Below, one piece after another: positions 16,705 through 26,400 of a stretch of DNA of 34,388 nt. The stretch spans positions 1-34,388 of the forward strand of contig DVDU01000218.1 of NCBI GenBank assembly GCA_015296065.1, given 5' to 3'. Source of the DNA: Oscillatoriaceae cyanobacterium M33_DOE_052 (GTDB lineage Bacteria; Cyanobacteriota; Cyanobacteriia; Cyanobacteriales; Laspinemataceae). The notes beneath the pieces were generated by a model. That model ran no database searches. It was given only the letters and a program-made list of their open reading frames with translations, and was not told the origin of the DNA. How positions within the stretch are numbered: the stretch's first letter is position 1; every line of letters begins with the position of its first letter. The position numbers were made by a program, and so were the translations under genes.

Positions 16705-16968
16705 TCACGCCATCAAGTTGCGGTCCAAGTTAGTGGATACAAAAATCGGTTCTACCCGAATGCCCACGATCGCCGCCGGACGAACCACCATATACTCTCC
16801 CTGAATATTCTTAATCGGCACATTCACAAAATCCTTAGAATCCAACTTCGGCACCAGCACGCCTTGATACCACTTCTGAAAGTCTTGGATCGTGGCAAAA
16901 CGCAATTCTTCCCGGTGCCCCCCCTCAATCAAGAGGTGGACTGCGATTTCATCAGGGGTTCTGGCCAT
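16705..16968 (-). CDS. Conserved cyanobacterial hypothetical protein, 87 aa
   Basis: A small acidic-to-neutral protein beginning MARTPDEIAVHLLIEGG. It has an HREELRFATIQDFQKWYQG segment, likely a helix, followed by strands (VNVPIKNIQGEYMVVRPAA, IVGIRVEPIFVS). There is no membrane segment, signal peptide or catalytic motif. The start is supported by GAGGAG 8 nt upstream. It resembles small proteins annotated as hypothetical across cyanobacteria; function is unknown. It follows the 252-residue gene on the same strand after a 221-bp gap with a hairpin. Confidence 0.78.
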   Translation of the reverse strand: MARTPDEIAVHLLIEGGHREELRFATIQDFQKWYQGVLVPKLDSKDFVNVPIKNIQGEYMVVRPAAIVGIRVEPIFVSTNLDRNLMA

Positions 16969-17165
16969 ACCAAATTCTCCTCAACGCACAACGCTTATTA
17001 TCTCTTACTGGAGTTTCTCGCTCTGTGGGGGCTCTTGAGTTGTCGTGGCGCCAACTAACCTAATTCATTCACCACAGAAACCAGATATCTGTAGTGAGGA
17101 GCTTTATCTAGACAGAGAATCTCAGCCATCAGGTTGCGCCACCGCCAAAGCCACCTAGGTTGCTA

Positions 17166-17187
17166 GGGGCAATTCATCAATTGCCCC
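17166..17187 (-). terminator. Hairpin after the 252-aa gene
   Basis: GGGGCAATT (17166-17174) pairs with AATTGCCCC (17179-17187) around a 4-nt loop, three bases beyond the stop codon. Flanking TTG/CAA and CTAG bases can lengthen the stem. No T-run follows, so it may be a Rho-independent stop of weak type or a member of the GGGGCAATT dispersed family. Confidence 0.5.
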
Positions 17188-17189
17188 AA

Positions 17190-17948
17190 CTAGGAAAACA
17201 GGTTATAACGCTGAAGCTGACTTTCTAACACCCCAGGCAGGGTTTGGTGCAACTGTGCCACCTCTGTAAAAGATAGCTGTTGCCAGCTAGGCAAATCAAA
17301 AGGCAACTGTCCCGCCAAATCCGGTAACTCCTGCTGCACCAGCAAAATCTGCTCCCGACGCTTGCTAGAGAGTGCATAACCCAGCTCCAAGGAGACCAAA
17401 GGACTAGGAATGAGTGTGTCTCCCACCGAGACGATCGGCGTTACATCCGCCACAAACAGCAAACTCTTACTCAGCTTACGCATTCTCGTCCCACTTGGGC
17501 GCGTCACACCTTCCATTGTCAGCTCCGAACTGGTGAGAGTCAGCTCCAGGCGAGAGCGGGTATTCAGAGCCGCGATCGCCCCCTCCATTGCCTCCCTCAC
17601 CACCGAAGTCCCTCCCTCCTGAGAGTTTGGCGAACAGAGATAAATCCCCGGCTCCAACCGCGCCATCACCTCTTTTTTCGTGAAATAAATCTCCTGCCCG
17701 ATCAGGTCCACATTCGCCACCGCATAACCACCACTGCCCTCAATATAAAACTCTACCGACTCCCCTTCCAGGTATAGCTCGAACCACTCCGAGCGTTTCA
17801 CCTGTTCCAGTTCATCCAGAAAATCAGCTCGCAGACCAGTTTTCAGCATCCCCGTCTTGCTCAGGCGCAAATCATGGGGGCGCCGTTCCAGTTCTCGCAC
17901 TGGCTCATACTCTCGGAGATACCAGGCTCGCAGGGCAATAATCGCCAT
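17190..17948 (-). CDS. Conserved hypothetical protein, 252 aa, with TIR/deoxyribosyltransferase-like C-terminus
   Basis: The N-terminal half (AWYLREYEPVRELERRPHDL, then WFELYLEGESVEFYIEGSG) is a conserved cyanobacterial region of unknown function. The C-terminal half has LLFVADVTPI, PSPLVSLELGYALSSKR, ILLVQQE and LPFDLPSWQQLSF. That order (hydrophobic strand ending in D, then NPN-like SPLVxxELGYA, strand, LPFDL) resembles TIR-like and nucleoside 2-deoxyribosyltransferase-like proteins, in which the Glu of the ELG motif is catalytic. This is pattern recognition, not a demonstrated homology. No membrane segment is seen. No clear ribosome site precedes the ATG. Confidence 0.72.
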   Translation of the reverse strand: MAIIALRAWYLREYEPVRELERRPHDLRLSKTGMLKTGLRADFLDELEQVKRSEWFELYLEGESVEFYIEGSGGYAVANVDLIGQEIYFTKKEVMARLEPGIYLCSPNSQEGGTSVVREAMEGAIAALNTRSRLELTLTSSELTMEGVTRPSGTRMRKLSKSLLFVADVTPIVSVGDTLIPSPLVSLELGYALSSKRREQILLVQQELPDLAGQLPFDLPSWQQLSFTEVAQLHQTLPGVLESQLQRYNLFS

Positions 17949-18034
17949 TAGATGCTTATCGCTTGCACGCTTAAAAGGTCAGACTTCATAATCTATCATA
18001 CTTTGTCCTTTGTCCAACCAGCCTTGATCCCCAG

Positions 18035-18049
18035 AGAAACCCGGTTTCA
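18035..18049. repeat. AGAAACCCGGTTTC element
   Basis: A single copy of the dispersed near-palindrome, next to a short GTCCTTTGTCC heptamer stretch, in the gap between two minus-strand genes. Confidence 0.8.
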
Positions 18050-18125
18050 AAACCTGCATCCTCAGTGATGAAGCCGCTGATTGTCACCGCCACCGGACCG
18101 CCGTCAATTTTGCTGAAAAAGTCCC

Positions 18126-18169
18126 AAAAAACAGCAGCACTTGCAACCATCAAATAATTGCAAGTGCTG
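18126..18169 (-). terminator. Rho-independent terminator
   Basis: CAGCACTTGCAA (18135-18146) and TTGCAAGTGCTG (18158-18169) form a perfect 12-bp stem with an 11-nt loop. In the minus direction it is followed closely by TTTTTT (18126-18131). It lies 20 bases past the stop of the Mo-nitrogenase-domain gene. Confidence 0.85.
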
Positions 18170-18189
18170 GAAAACCCAAATTTATAAAC

Positions 18190-18567
18190 TTAGCAGTATG
18201 GCGTTATATCCTCCCCACATTCATCCGCCAGATAACAGAGCGCCCTAAAGCGCAACATCACCACTTCCTCATATAGAGGATTCAACTTGCACATAGGCGG
18301 AATATGAAACAGAGTCCGGCCAAAAAGGTTGATATCTCGCTCAAATGGGCACTGTGCCGGAATCAGCTTACATACCGAATGCGCTAATTTGGGGTGGCGC
18401 ACATCAATTTGGTTCAGCCATTGCCGCAAGGGATACAGCAAATCTAATCGAAATCTTTTCTGGGTCTGATTGACTGGTGTGGCGAAATCTCTGTCAGAAT
18501 CTATTTCTTTGACTTCTACCCAGCTTGCAACTGCAAGATATTTTATGGTATCATCTGATACACTCAT
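18190..18567 (-). CDS. Mo-dependent nitrogenase C-terminal domain protein
   Basis: A 125-residue protein. After about 38 residues the family segment starts: RLDLLYPLRQWLNQIDVRHP, CKLIPAQCPFERDI, FGRTLFHIPPMCKLNPLYEE and RFRALCYLADECGED. This matches the stand-alone Mo-nitro_C domain proteins common in cyanobacteria. Despite the name, such proteins occur outside nif clusters and their role is unknown; no nif gene is in the window. Several Cys residues might bind metal. AAGGAAGG precedes the ATG by about 6 nt, and a strong terminator follows, so it is likely a single-gene transcript. Confidence 0.88.
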   Translation of the reverse strand: MSVSDDTIKYLAVASWVEVKEIDSDRDFATPVNQTQKRFRLDLLYPLRQWLNQIDVRHPKLAHSVCKLIPAQCPFERDINLFGRTLFHIPPMCKLNPLYEEVVMLRFRALCYLADECGEDITPYC

Positions 18568-19037
18568 TTTTCCCTTCCTTTCGGTAACAGGATGTGCCGA
18601 GGCACCTTTTGATATCTACAACCTGGTGGTTTGGTAAACCGGATGGTTGCAGAAACTCAAGTTGATTTAGAACCGATGGGTTTTCACCCGTCTATTTGAT
18701 TGTGCCCAACCCGCTCAGGATTCTTGCGCGATTAAAATCACAATTCCACAATGATTAGAATCACAAAAATCTGGGAACCAGCCTCGCCGAGCAACAATCC
18801 ATAGCCAAAATTCAACCCGGGGCAGCAAAACAGTGACCCAAAAAAGCGCGATTCAGAATTAAAATGAATCCTATTAGTTGGCCAAATCTAAGCAAATAAC
18901 AAACCTGCAATTTTAGCTGATGCCAAGGTGTCTGGAGCGGTTGCAGGGTGCTGGATCACATTTGTCATTTGCAAAATGACAAATGACAAATGACAAATTA
19001 GTAAATTGGGCACCTTCTGGAGGTACTCCAGCTTCTG
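18568..19037. other. Divergent intergenic region
   Basis: 470 bases between divergent genes, without an ORF I can support. It must carry promoters for both sides, but no clear -35/-10 pair stands out. A short inverted GGTTTGGTAAACC lies near 18631. 18961-18999 is a heptamer array (TTTGTCATTTGC then AATGACAA units) able to fold back. GGAGG at 19019-19023 lies 14 nt before the CHAT gene ATG. Confidence 0.6.
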
Positions 19038-22000
19038 ATGCCCTTATTGTCAACATTCAGAGTGAACATTCAGGGAGGTAGGGGCTCGCTAGTCGCGATC
19101 GCCCCGGTTACACCAATGCGCAAAAACCATTTCCCAGACTTTACCCAGTTCCAAAGCCAAAATCAGATAATTTGGTCAAAAGTGCTACCTCTATTGGGGT
19201 CTGTGGTGCTGGCACTATTCACATCGGTTGCCCCCACTTCCGCGCAACCAATCACCCCAGCCAACGACGGCACTGGCACCCGAGTCACCCCAAATCAAAA
19301 CCGCTTCGACATTGATGGGGGCACACTTTCCGGTAACGGCGGCAACCTCTTTCACAGCTTTGAGCAATTTGGGCTCAACCAAGGACAAACCGCCAACTTT
19401 ATCTCTAGCCCCCAAATTCACAACATCCTCGGGCGCGTCATCGGCGGCGACCCCTCCCTAATTAACGGTTTAATCCAAATCACCGGGGGCAATTCCAACT
19501 TATTCCTCATCAACCCCGCCGGTATCGTCTTCGGTCCCCATGCCAGTTTGAACCTCCCCGCCGCCTTCACCGCCACCACCGCTACCAGCATCGGTTTTAA
19601 TAACGGCTGGTTTCATAGCGTTGGCGCCAATGACTATGCCACCATTATCGGCACCCCCACAAACTTTAATTTCAGCCCCCTGCAACCCGGAAGTATCATC
19701 AATAGCGGTAACTTGGCCGTGGCTGCTGGTAACAACTTAAACCTAATCGCTGGCACCATTATCAATAGCGGGTCCCTCACCGCACCAGGTGGGCACATCA
19801 CCATTGCCACCGTGCCGGGACAACACCTGCTCCGCATCTCGCAACCGGGACATATCCTCAGTTTAGATATTTCCCCCTCTCCCGACCAAGGTATCACCCC
19901 CCTCTCTCTCCCCCAACTCCTCACCGCCAGCAATATCGGCTCCGCCACCAAAGTTACAGTCAACAGCGCTGGGGAAGTATTTTTAACCGGTTCCGGGTTA
20001 AAAGTAGATGGCGGAGATTTAGTCATCGCCGACAATTCCACAATTACCAACCAAACCGCCACCCTCACCGCCGCCCAACTTCTCACTTTAGTATCTAGTA
20101 AACTACTAAGTGAGGGAGACTTGCACCTAGAATCCAGCACATCGGTGCGCGCCCGGGATAGTGTCATCATCTCCGGTGGCAATCTCACTATTTTGGGGAA
20201 AAACAACATTGATATTCTGGCTTTAGACCCCGCACTCCCCACTTATCCGATTCAAGCCGGTGGTGATATCACCTTAGTTAGTGATGGCGCCATTTCGGGA
20301 GATACTCACTTTAGTGCTGGAGGCAGCTTTAACCTGCTGACCTTGGCGGGGGATGTGGGTGAGTTCTTCAGCTTCTACGACCCAATTATCAGCTCAGGCG
20401 CCGATGTGCGCTTTGGCGACTATACCGGAGTTTCCCTGAAAGTGGAAGCAGCGGGGGCGATTTTTGGCGGCGATATCAACATCACCGGGCCAGATACCAG
20501 CTTAGGTAACTCTACCGATCCTGATGTGGCCATTATGCGCAGCAGTGCGGCCCTGATTTTGCGCTCTGGAGTACAGCCCGCCAATCCCGCCAACATTCCC
20601 CCTAATCTCAATGCCGGAGGTACAGCGTTTAATGCCAGCAGCGCCCGATCGGGGAATAATATTTTGGTCGCCGGGATTACCACAGCGGGTGGTCCGGTAA
20701 TTGTAGAGTCAGCGGGGACCTTGGGATTAAATGACATCAACACCGCTGGCGGTAACGTCACCCTCAATGCCGCCGGGGATATCAACATCGCCAATGTGGT
20801 GAATAGTAGTGGCGGCAATATCGATATCACTACCGGTAACTTTTTGCGCACCCGAGGCAGCTTTACCAATATCAATAATGTGGAAGCTAGCATCTCCAGT
20901 GCCAGTGGTGCGAGTACCGGCGGCTCCATTATCATCCGTCACCAAGGCAGCGTCACTACCCCCTTTATCATCGGTGACGCCACCACATTAGGCACCGCCG
21001 CCGCCATTACCAGCGGTAGCGAAACCATTGCTCCCAGCTTCCAGGTAGCCGTACCCCCCGACACATACAACCAAGGCAATATCACCATCATCACCCCCGC
21101 TCCTCTAGAGCCAGTTGATGCCCCCACCCCCACCCTACCCCCGGAAAACCTGGGAGCTACAACACCAGAACCCTCAGAAACACCAGTTGAAAACCCTCCC
21201 GTCCCAGTAACATCAGGCAACACCTTCCCACAATTACCAGGCAACTCTTTACCCGGTAGTATCTCTACTGAGCCACCCACCGAAACCACTACCGTACCAC
21301 CCACGGGAACCACTACCGCACCACCCACGGGAACTACTACCGTGCCACCTACGGGAACTACTACCGTGCCACCTACGGGAACTACCACCGCACCACCTAC
21401 GGGAACTACCACCGTACCACCCACGGGAACTACTACCTCGGGAATTAACACCCCTCAACCAAGCAGTAATCCCATCTCACCGGTATCACCCACCAGTTCA
21501 GAAACCATTTCCCCCACCCAAAACCCCCCAGACGGGAGTCAAAATCAACCCACCACAGACATCGGAGCCATCCTCACACCAGAACCCCAACCAGAAATAT
21601 TCTCATTCCAGCCAGAAACTGCCAACCGCATCGCCACCGACTTACAAGGGGTAAATATTTTCCCCATCCCCAACGGGGATATTAATTTAGACATAGACAA
21701 TTTAGATTTAGACAGGAGTCTTTATCCCCAGCGATTTGAATCCACAGTTCAAATCGCCGAGTTTAGCCCCGACAACCTCCAAGAGCTAAACATTTACCAA
21801 CCCGCCATCATCCCTGAGATTACCGCCTTAGCAATTCAGCCAGAAGGGATTTTGGCTGCTGGGCTAAATGGCAATTTTCCCAGCATTCTCAATCCTGATA
21901 CTTTAATTCCAGACCCCAGTCTTTATCCCCAGCAGATTGAGACCTCAGTCCAACTGTCTGACTTTAACCTCGCACAGCTCAACCGGGATAATCTGGAAGT

Positions 22001-23372
22001 CCTGAACCTGGAACAACCAGACCTTAACCCTGACCTTGCCCCCTTTGTCCTGCAGCCAGAAGCGATTTTGGACGCCTCATCAGGGGACAGCTCTAGCATC
22101 CTCAATAATGCCATAACCGAGCTAGCTCTTGATGAAATCTTTTCCCAAACCGATTTAGACGCCACCATCTGGCAAATCGAGCAATACAGAAATCGAGAAT
22201 TTGCAGACTATTTGGGGGTCAAAGCTAACATCGAAAGTCAGGTAGTAGCCATAGCTAAATTCCGGGAAACCCTGAAACTGCTCAACGCCCAAACTGGCAC
22301 AAAATCCGCCGTCATCTATATCATTGCTCGCAATGACCAATTAGAAATCGTCATGTTTGCTGGAGAAGGCGACCCCGTGCGCGCTAGCGTCCCCGAAGCC
22401 AAACGCTCTGCCCTCTTCCCCATAGTCAATAAGTTGCGCGGCGAACTTACTAACCCCCGCAAGCGCAACAGCGACAGCTATTTAGAGCAATCCCAAAAAC
22501 TCTATCAATGGCTCATCGCCCCCATAGAGGCAACATTACAAGAGCAAGGGATTGATAATATCCTGTTTTCGCTAGATGCGGGGTTGCGTTCCCTGCCAAT
22601 GGGTGCCATTCACGACGGTAAGCAGTTTCTTGTGGAAAAATATAGCCTAGCTCTCATTCCCAGTTTCGCTTTAGTGGATACCAATTACCGCACTATCAAA
22701 CAAGCTCAGGTTCTGGCGATGGGAGCGAGTGAATTTATCGATAACACTCCCCTCCCCGCCGTGCCGGTGGAACTAGCCACCATCACGAATGAACTGGGCA
22801 AAGGGCAGTTTTTCCTCAACGACGGCTTTACCATCGATAATCTGAAACAGCAGCGCAGCTCGGACTACTATCAAATTATCCACCTGGCCACTCACGCCGA
22901 CTTTAAGGAAGGCGCCATGAGTAATTCTTATATTGCTCTGTGGCAATCCAAACTAACTTTGGATAAAATCCCAGAGATGGGATGGAATGACCCCCAAGTA
23001 GATTTACTGGTAATTTCTGCCTGTCGGAGTGCTTTGGGCAACCGGGAAGCGGAGCTGGGTTTAGCTGGTTTAGCGATTAAAAGCGGCGTTAAATCGGCGA
23101 TCGCCAGTCTGTGGTCAGTGAGCGATGAAGGCACTTTTACCCTGATGAGCGAGTTTTACCGCCAAATCCGAGAATCACCGATTAAAGCAGAAGCCTTGCG
23201 CCAAGCTCAATTAGAGCTGATTCGCGGTCAAACTCGCATTGAGAATGGTCGTTTATTCCGCCCCAACGGCGACAGCATCGAACTGCCGCCGCAGCTAGCA
23301 GGGATTAGCAAACCTACCCTGCAACATCCTTATTATTGGTCTGCTTTTACTACTATTGGCAGCCCTTGGTAA
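19038..23372 (+). CDS. TPS-domain (filamentous haemagglutinin) exoprotein fused to a CHAT protease
   Basis: A 1444-residue exported protein. The signal segment is at about 48-70 (VLPLLGSVVLALFTSVAPTSAQ, cleaved after Ala/Gln). Residues 70-200 form the two-partner-secretion domain with NLFLINPAGIVFG at 154-166. A beta-helix-like body follows (repeats such as INSGNLAVAAGNNLNLIAG), then a Thr/Pro linker with six TTTVPPTG-type octapeptides (21285-21428) and two related roughly 60-residue segments beginning SLYPQ. The C-terminus is a CHAT caspase-like domain: HLATHADF (H1286) and VISACRSALG (C1329) form the His-Cys dyad, with GLAIKSGVKSAIASLWSV beyond. The product is probably a surface protease or processing enzyme. 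No TpsB pore gene is in the window. The GGAGG site is 14 nt from this ATG; an ATG at residue 27 is an alternative. Confidence 0.93.
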   Translation: MPLLSTFRVNIQGGRGSLVAIAPVTPMRKNHFPDFTQFQSQNQIIWSKVLPLLGSVVLALFTSVAPTSAQPITPANDGTGTRVTPNQNRFDIDGGTLSGNGGNLFHSFEQFGLNQGQTANFISSPQIHNILGRVIGGDPSLINGLIQITGGNSNLFLINPAGIVFGPHASLNLPAAFTATTATSIGFNNGWFHSVGANDYATIIGTPTNFNFSPLQPGSIINSGNLAVAAGNNLNLIAGTIINSGSLTAPGGHITIATVPGQHLLRISQPGHILSLDISPSPDQGITPLSLPQLLTASNIGSATKVTVNSAGEVFLTGSGLKVDGGDLVIADNSTITNQTATLTAAQLLTLVSSKLLSEGDLHLESSTSVRARDSVIISGGNLTILGKNNIDILALDPALPTYPIQAGGDITLVSDGAISGDTHFSAGGSFNLLTLAGDVGEFFSFYDPIISSGADVRFGDYTGVSLKVEAAGAIFGGDINITGPDTSLGNSTDPDVAIMRSSAALILRSGVQPANPANIPPNLNAGGTAFNASSARSGNNILVAGITTAGGPVIVESAGTLGLNDINTAGGNVTLNAAGDINIANVVNSSGGNIDITTGNFLRTRGSFTNINNVEASISSASGASTGGSIIIRHQGSVTTPFIIGDATTLGTAAAITSGSETIAPSFQVAVPPDTYNQGNITIITPAPLEPVDAPTPTLPPENLGATTPEPSETPVENPPVPVTSGNTFPQLPGNSLPGSISTEPPTETTTVPPTGTTTAPPTGTTTVPPTGTTTVPPTGTTTAPPTGTTTVPPTGTTTSGINTPQPSSNPISPVSPTSSETISPTQNPPDGSQNQPTTDIGAILTPEPQPEIFSFQPETANRIATDLQGVNIFPIPNGDINLDIDNLDLDRSLYPQRFESTVQIAEFSPDNLQELNIYQPAIIPEITALAIQPEGILAAGLNGNFPSILNPDTLIPDPSLYPQQIETSVQLSDFNLAQLNRDNLEVLNLEQPDLNPDLAPFVLQPEAILDASSGDSSSILNNAITELALDEIFSQTDLDATIWQIEQYRNREFADYLGVKANIESQVVAIAKFRETLKLLNAQTGTKSAVIYIIARNDQLEIVMFAGEGDPVRASVPEAKRSALFPIVNKLRGELTNPRKRNSDSYLEQSQKLYQWLIAPIEATLQEQGIDNILFSLDAGLRSLPMGAIHDGKQFLVEKYSLALIPSFALVDTNYRTIKQAQVLAMGASEFIDNTPLPAVPVELATITNELGKGQFFLNDGFTIDNLKQQRSSDYYQIIHLATHADFKEGAMSNSYIALWQSKLTLDKIPEMGWNDPQVDLLVISACRSALGNREAELGLAGLAIKSGVKSAIASLWSVSDEGTFTLMSEFYRQIRESPIKAEALRQAQLELIRGQTRIENGRLFRPNGDSIELPPQLAGISKPTLQHPYYWSAFTTIGSPW
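21285..21428 (+). repeat. 24-bp coding minisatellite, six units
   Basis: Six consecutive 24-bp units encode TTTVPPTG or TTTAPPTG, alternating Val and Ala. They make a flexible Thr/Pro linker between the adhesin body and the CHAT half. Silent changes between units are few, so the array is prone to length change. Confidence 0.93.
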
Positions 23373-23378
23373 GGGAAT

Positions 23379-23446
23379 GTCCCTTGTCCTTTGTCCTTTG
23401 CCAGGAACAAGGGACAAGTGACAAGTGACAAGTGACAAGGGACAAA
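23379..23446. repeat. Inverted heptamer array between the two giant genes
   Basis: TTGTCCT/TTGTCCC units are followed by GGGACAA/GTGACAA units, so the two halves can pair in a hairpin directly after the CHAT gene stop. It may act as terminator for that gene. Its right part is read as the false N-terminus of the next frame. Confidence 0.8.
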
Positions 23447-23487
23447 TTGGTGACAAATCACAAAATTTATCAAACCGGAGTTATATT

Positions 23488-26400
23488 ATGTTCGACATCC
23501 AAACTACCTACGCTGCAGGAACGAGTCCCGGGGGCATTGCCGTTGGTGATTTTAACGGTGACGGGAACCTGGACTTAGCTGCTACTAATATAGACAATGA
23601 CAACATTTCCATCTTTTTGGGAGATGGTGCTGGCAACTTCGGCGCTCAAACCACTTTTGCTGTGGGAGATGGTCCGAACTCCCTTGCGGTTGGGAACTTC
23701 AACGGCGACACTATCTCCGACCTGGCAGTAGTTAACACTAACAGCAACGACCTATATATTCTCGTGGGTAATGGTGCTGGCAGCTTCAGCCCCTCATCAA
23801 TTACAGGCTTGGGCGGCTTTGGCAACGCCGTTGGGGTGGGATACTTCAATAATGATGGCTTCCTGGATGTAGTGACGGGGAGTGGCAACAATACTATCTC
23901 TGTACTCATGGGTAATGGTGCTGGCGGCTTCAGCTCCCAAACTACGTACACATCCAACGGCACATTCTTCGTTGGTGTTGGCGACTTTAATGGCGACACC
24001 AAACCAGACATCGCTGCCTCAAACTTTGTAGCCAATACGGTTTCTATATTCCTGAATGACGGTAGCGGTAACTTCAATTTTCAAGCTGCCCACACCGTTG
24101 GCACTGGTCCCGCCTCGATCGCTGTTGAGGACTTCAACGGCGATAGCAACCTGGACTTAGCGGTAGCAAATGGTGTGAGTAATAACGTCTCCATACTTCT
24201 GGGAGATGGTCTTGGTGGCTTTGGCGCCCAGACAACTTTTGCCGTGGGAAATGGTTCCGGTGGCATTACGGTGGGGGACTTTAGCGGTGATGGTAACTTA
24301 GACTTAGCCGTGACCAACTACTACGGCAACAACGTTTCTTTACTCCTGGGTGATGGTGCTGGCAACTTTGGCAGCCAAACCACCTATGCGGTGGGAACCG
24401 GCCCCCGATCTCTGGTTAATGGGGACTTCAATAGTGATGGCAACTTGGACCTAGCTCTACCTAACAAGAGCAGCAACAATATCTCCATCCTTCTCGCCAA
24501 GCCGATCGTCTCCATCACTCCCGGCATCACCCCCACCGAGGCAGGTCCGGTAAATGGCACATTCAACATCACCCTCGACACCCCTGCACCCATTGGCGGT
24601 CTCACAGTCAACTTTAACCTCACCGGTAGCACCGCTACCCCCATCACCGACTACTCCTTCGCCCCCGGAACCAACATCACCGCCGTTACCGCGAACACCT
24701 TCACCATTGCCGCCGGAGTCACCACCGCCACCCTCAATGTCGTCCCAGTAGATAACAACATCGACAACGACCCGGAAAACATCATCGTCAACCTCGCCAC
24801 TGGGACTGATTACATTGTTGACACCATCAATAACACCGCTACACTCAGCATCACCAATGATGACATCGCGGGGATAACTGTCACTCCCACCACCGGTTTA
24901 ACCACCACCGAAGGAGGCACTGCCACATTTACCGTGGTTTTGGACAGCGAACCGATCTCAGATGTCATCGTTAACCTCAGCAGCGACAACCCTGCCGAGG
25001 GGATAATTGATTTACCCACCCTCACCTTTACAGCCGCTAACTGGAATATTCCCCAAACCGTCACCATCACTGGTGTAGATGATGATATCGATGACAGCGA
25101 TGTTGCCTACAACATCATCACCGCTCCCGCCATCACTACCGCTCCCAAATACAGCGGTTGGAATGCTCCAGATGTAGCTGTTACCAACATCGATGATGAC
25201 ACGGCGGGGATAACTGTCACTCCCCTGAGCCTAACCACCACCGAAGCTGGGGGAACTGCCACATTTACCGTGGTTTTGGACAGTGAACCCACGGCACCTG
25301 TCACCGTTAACCTCAGCAGCGACAACCCCGCCGAGGGGACAATTAATTTATCCACCCTCAACTTTACAGCCGCTAACTGGAATACTCCCCAAACCGTCAC
25401 CGTCACCGGTGTAGATGATAATCTCACGGACGGCAATATCCCCTACAACATCATTATCGCCCCCGCTATCAGTACCGCGCCTAACTACACCGGTTTTGAT
25501 GCTCCAGATGTGGCACTGACGAATACCGACAATGACACGGCAGGGATAACTGTCACTCCCACTAGCGGTTTAACCACCACGGAAGCCGGGGGGACTGCCA
25601 CATTTACTGTAGTGTTGGGCAGCCAACCCACGGCACCTGTCACCGTTAACCTCAGCAGCGATAACCCCGCCGAGGGGACGGTTAATTTACCAAGCCTCAC
25701 CTTTACAAACGCTAACTGGAATACTCCCCAAACCGTCACCGTCACCGGTGCGGACGATAATATCGATGATGGGGATATCGCCTACAACATCATCACCGCT
25801 GCTACCAGTGCTGATGCCACGTACAACGGGTTTAATCTGCCAGATGTGGCACTGACGAATACCGATGATGACACGGTGGGGATAACTGTCACTCCCACCA
25901 GTGGTTTAGTCACCACGGAAGCCGGAGGTACTGCCACATTTACTGTAGTGTTGGGCAGCCAACCCACAGCGGATGTCACCATTAACCTCACCAGCGACAA
26001 CCCCGCTGAGGGGACAGTTAATCTGCCCACTCTCACCTTTACAAACGCTAACTGGAATACGCCCCAAACTGTCACCGTCACCGGTGTAGATGATGATATC
26101 GATGACGGCGATATCGCCTACAACATCATCACCGCTGCTACCAGTGCTGATGCCACGTACAACGGGTTTAATCTGCCAGATGTGGCAGTGACGAATACCG
26201 ATGATGACACAGCGGGGATAACTGTCACTCCCACCAGTGGTTTAGTCACCACGGAAGCCGGAGGTACTGCCACATTTACGGTAGTTTTGGGCAGCCAACC
26301 CACAGCGGATGTCACCATTAATCTCAGCAGCGACAACCCCGCCGAGGGGACAGTTAATCTGCCCACTCTCACCTTTACAGCCGCTAACTGGAATACTCCC

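Noticed and set aside
20939-21451. Minus-strand ORF with VVVPVGGT repeats
   Set aside because: Antisense of the Thr/Pro minisatellite in the CHAT gene.
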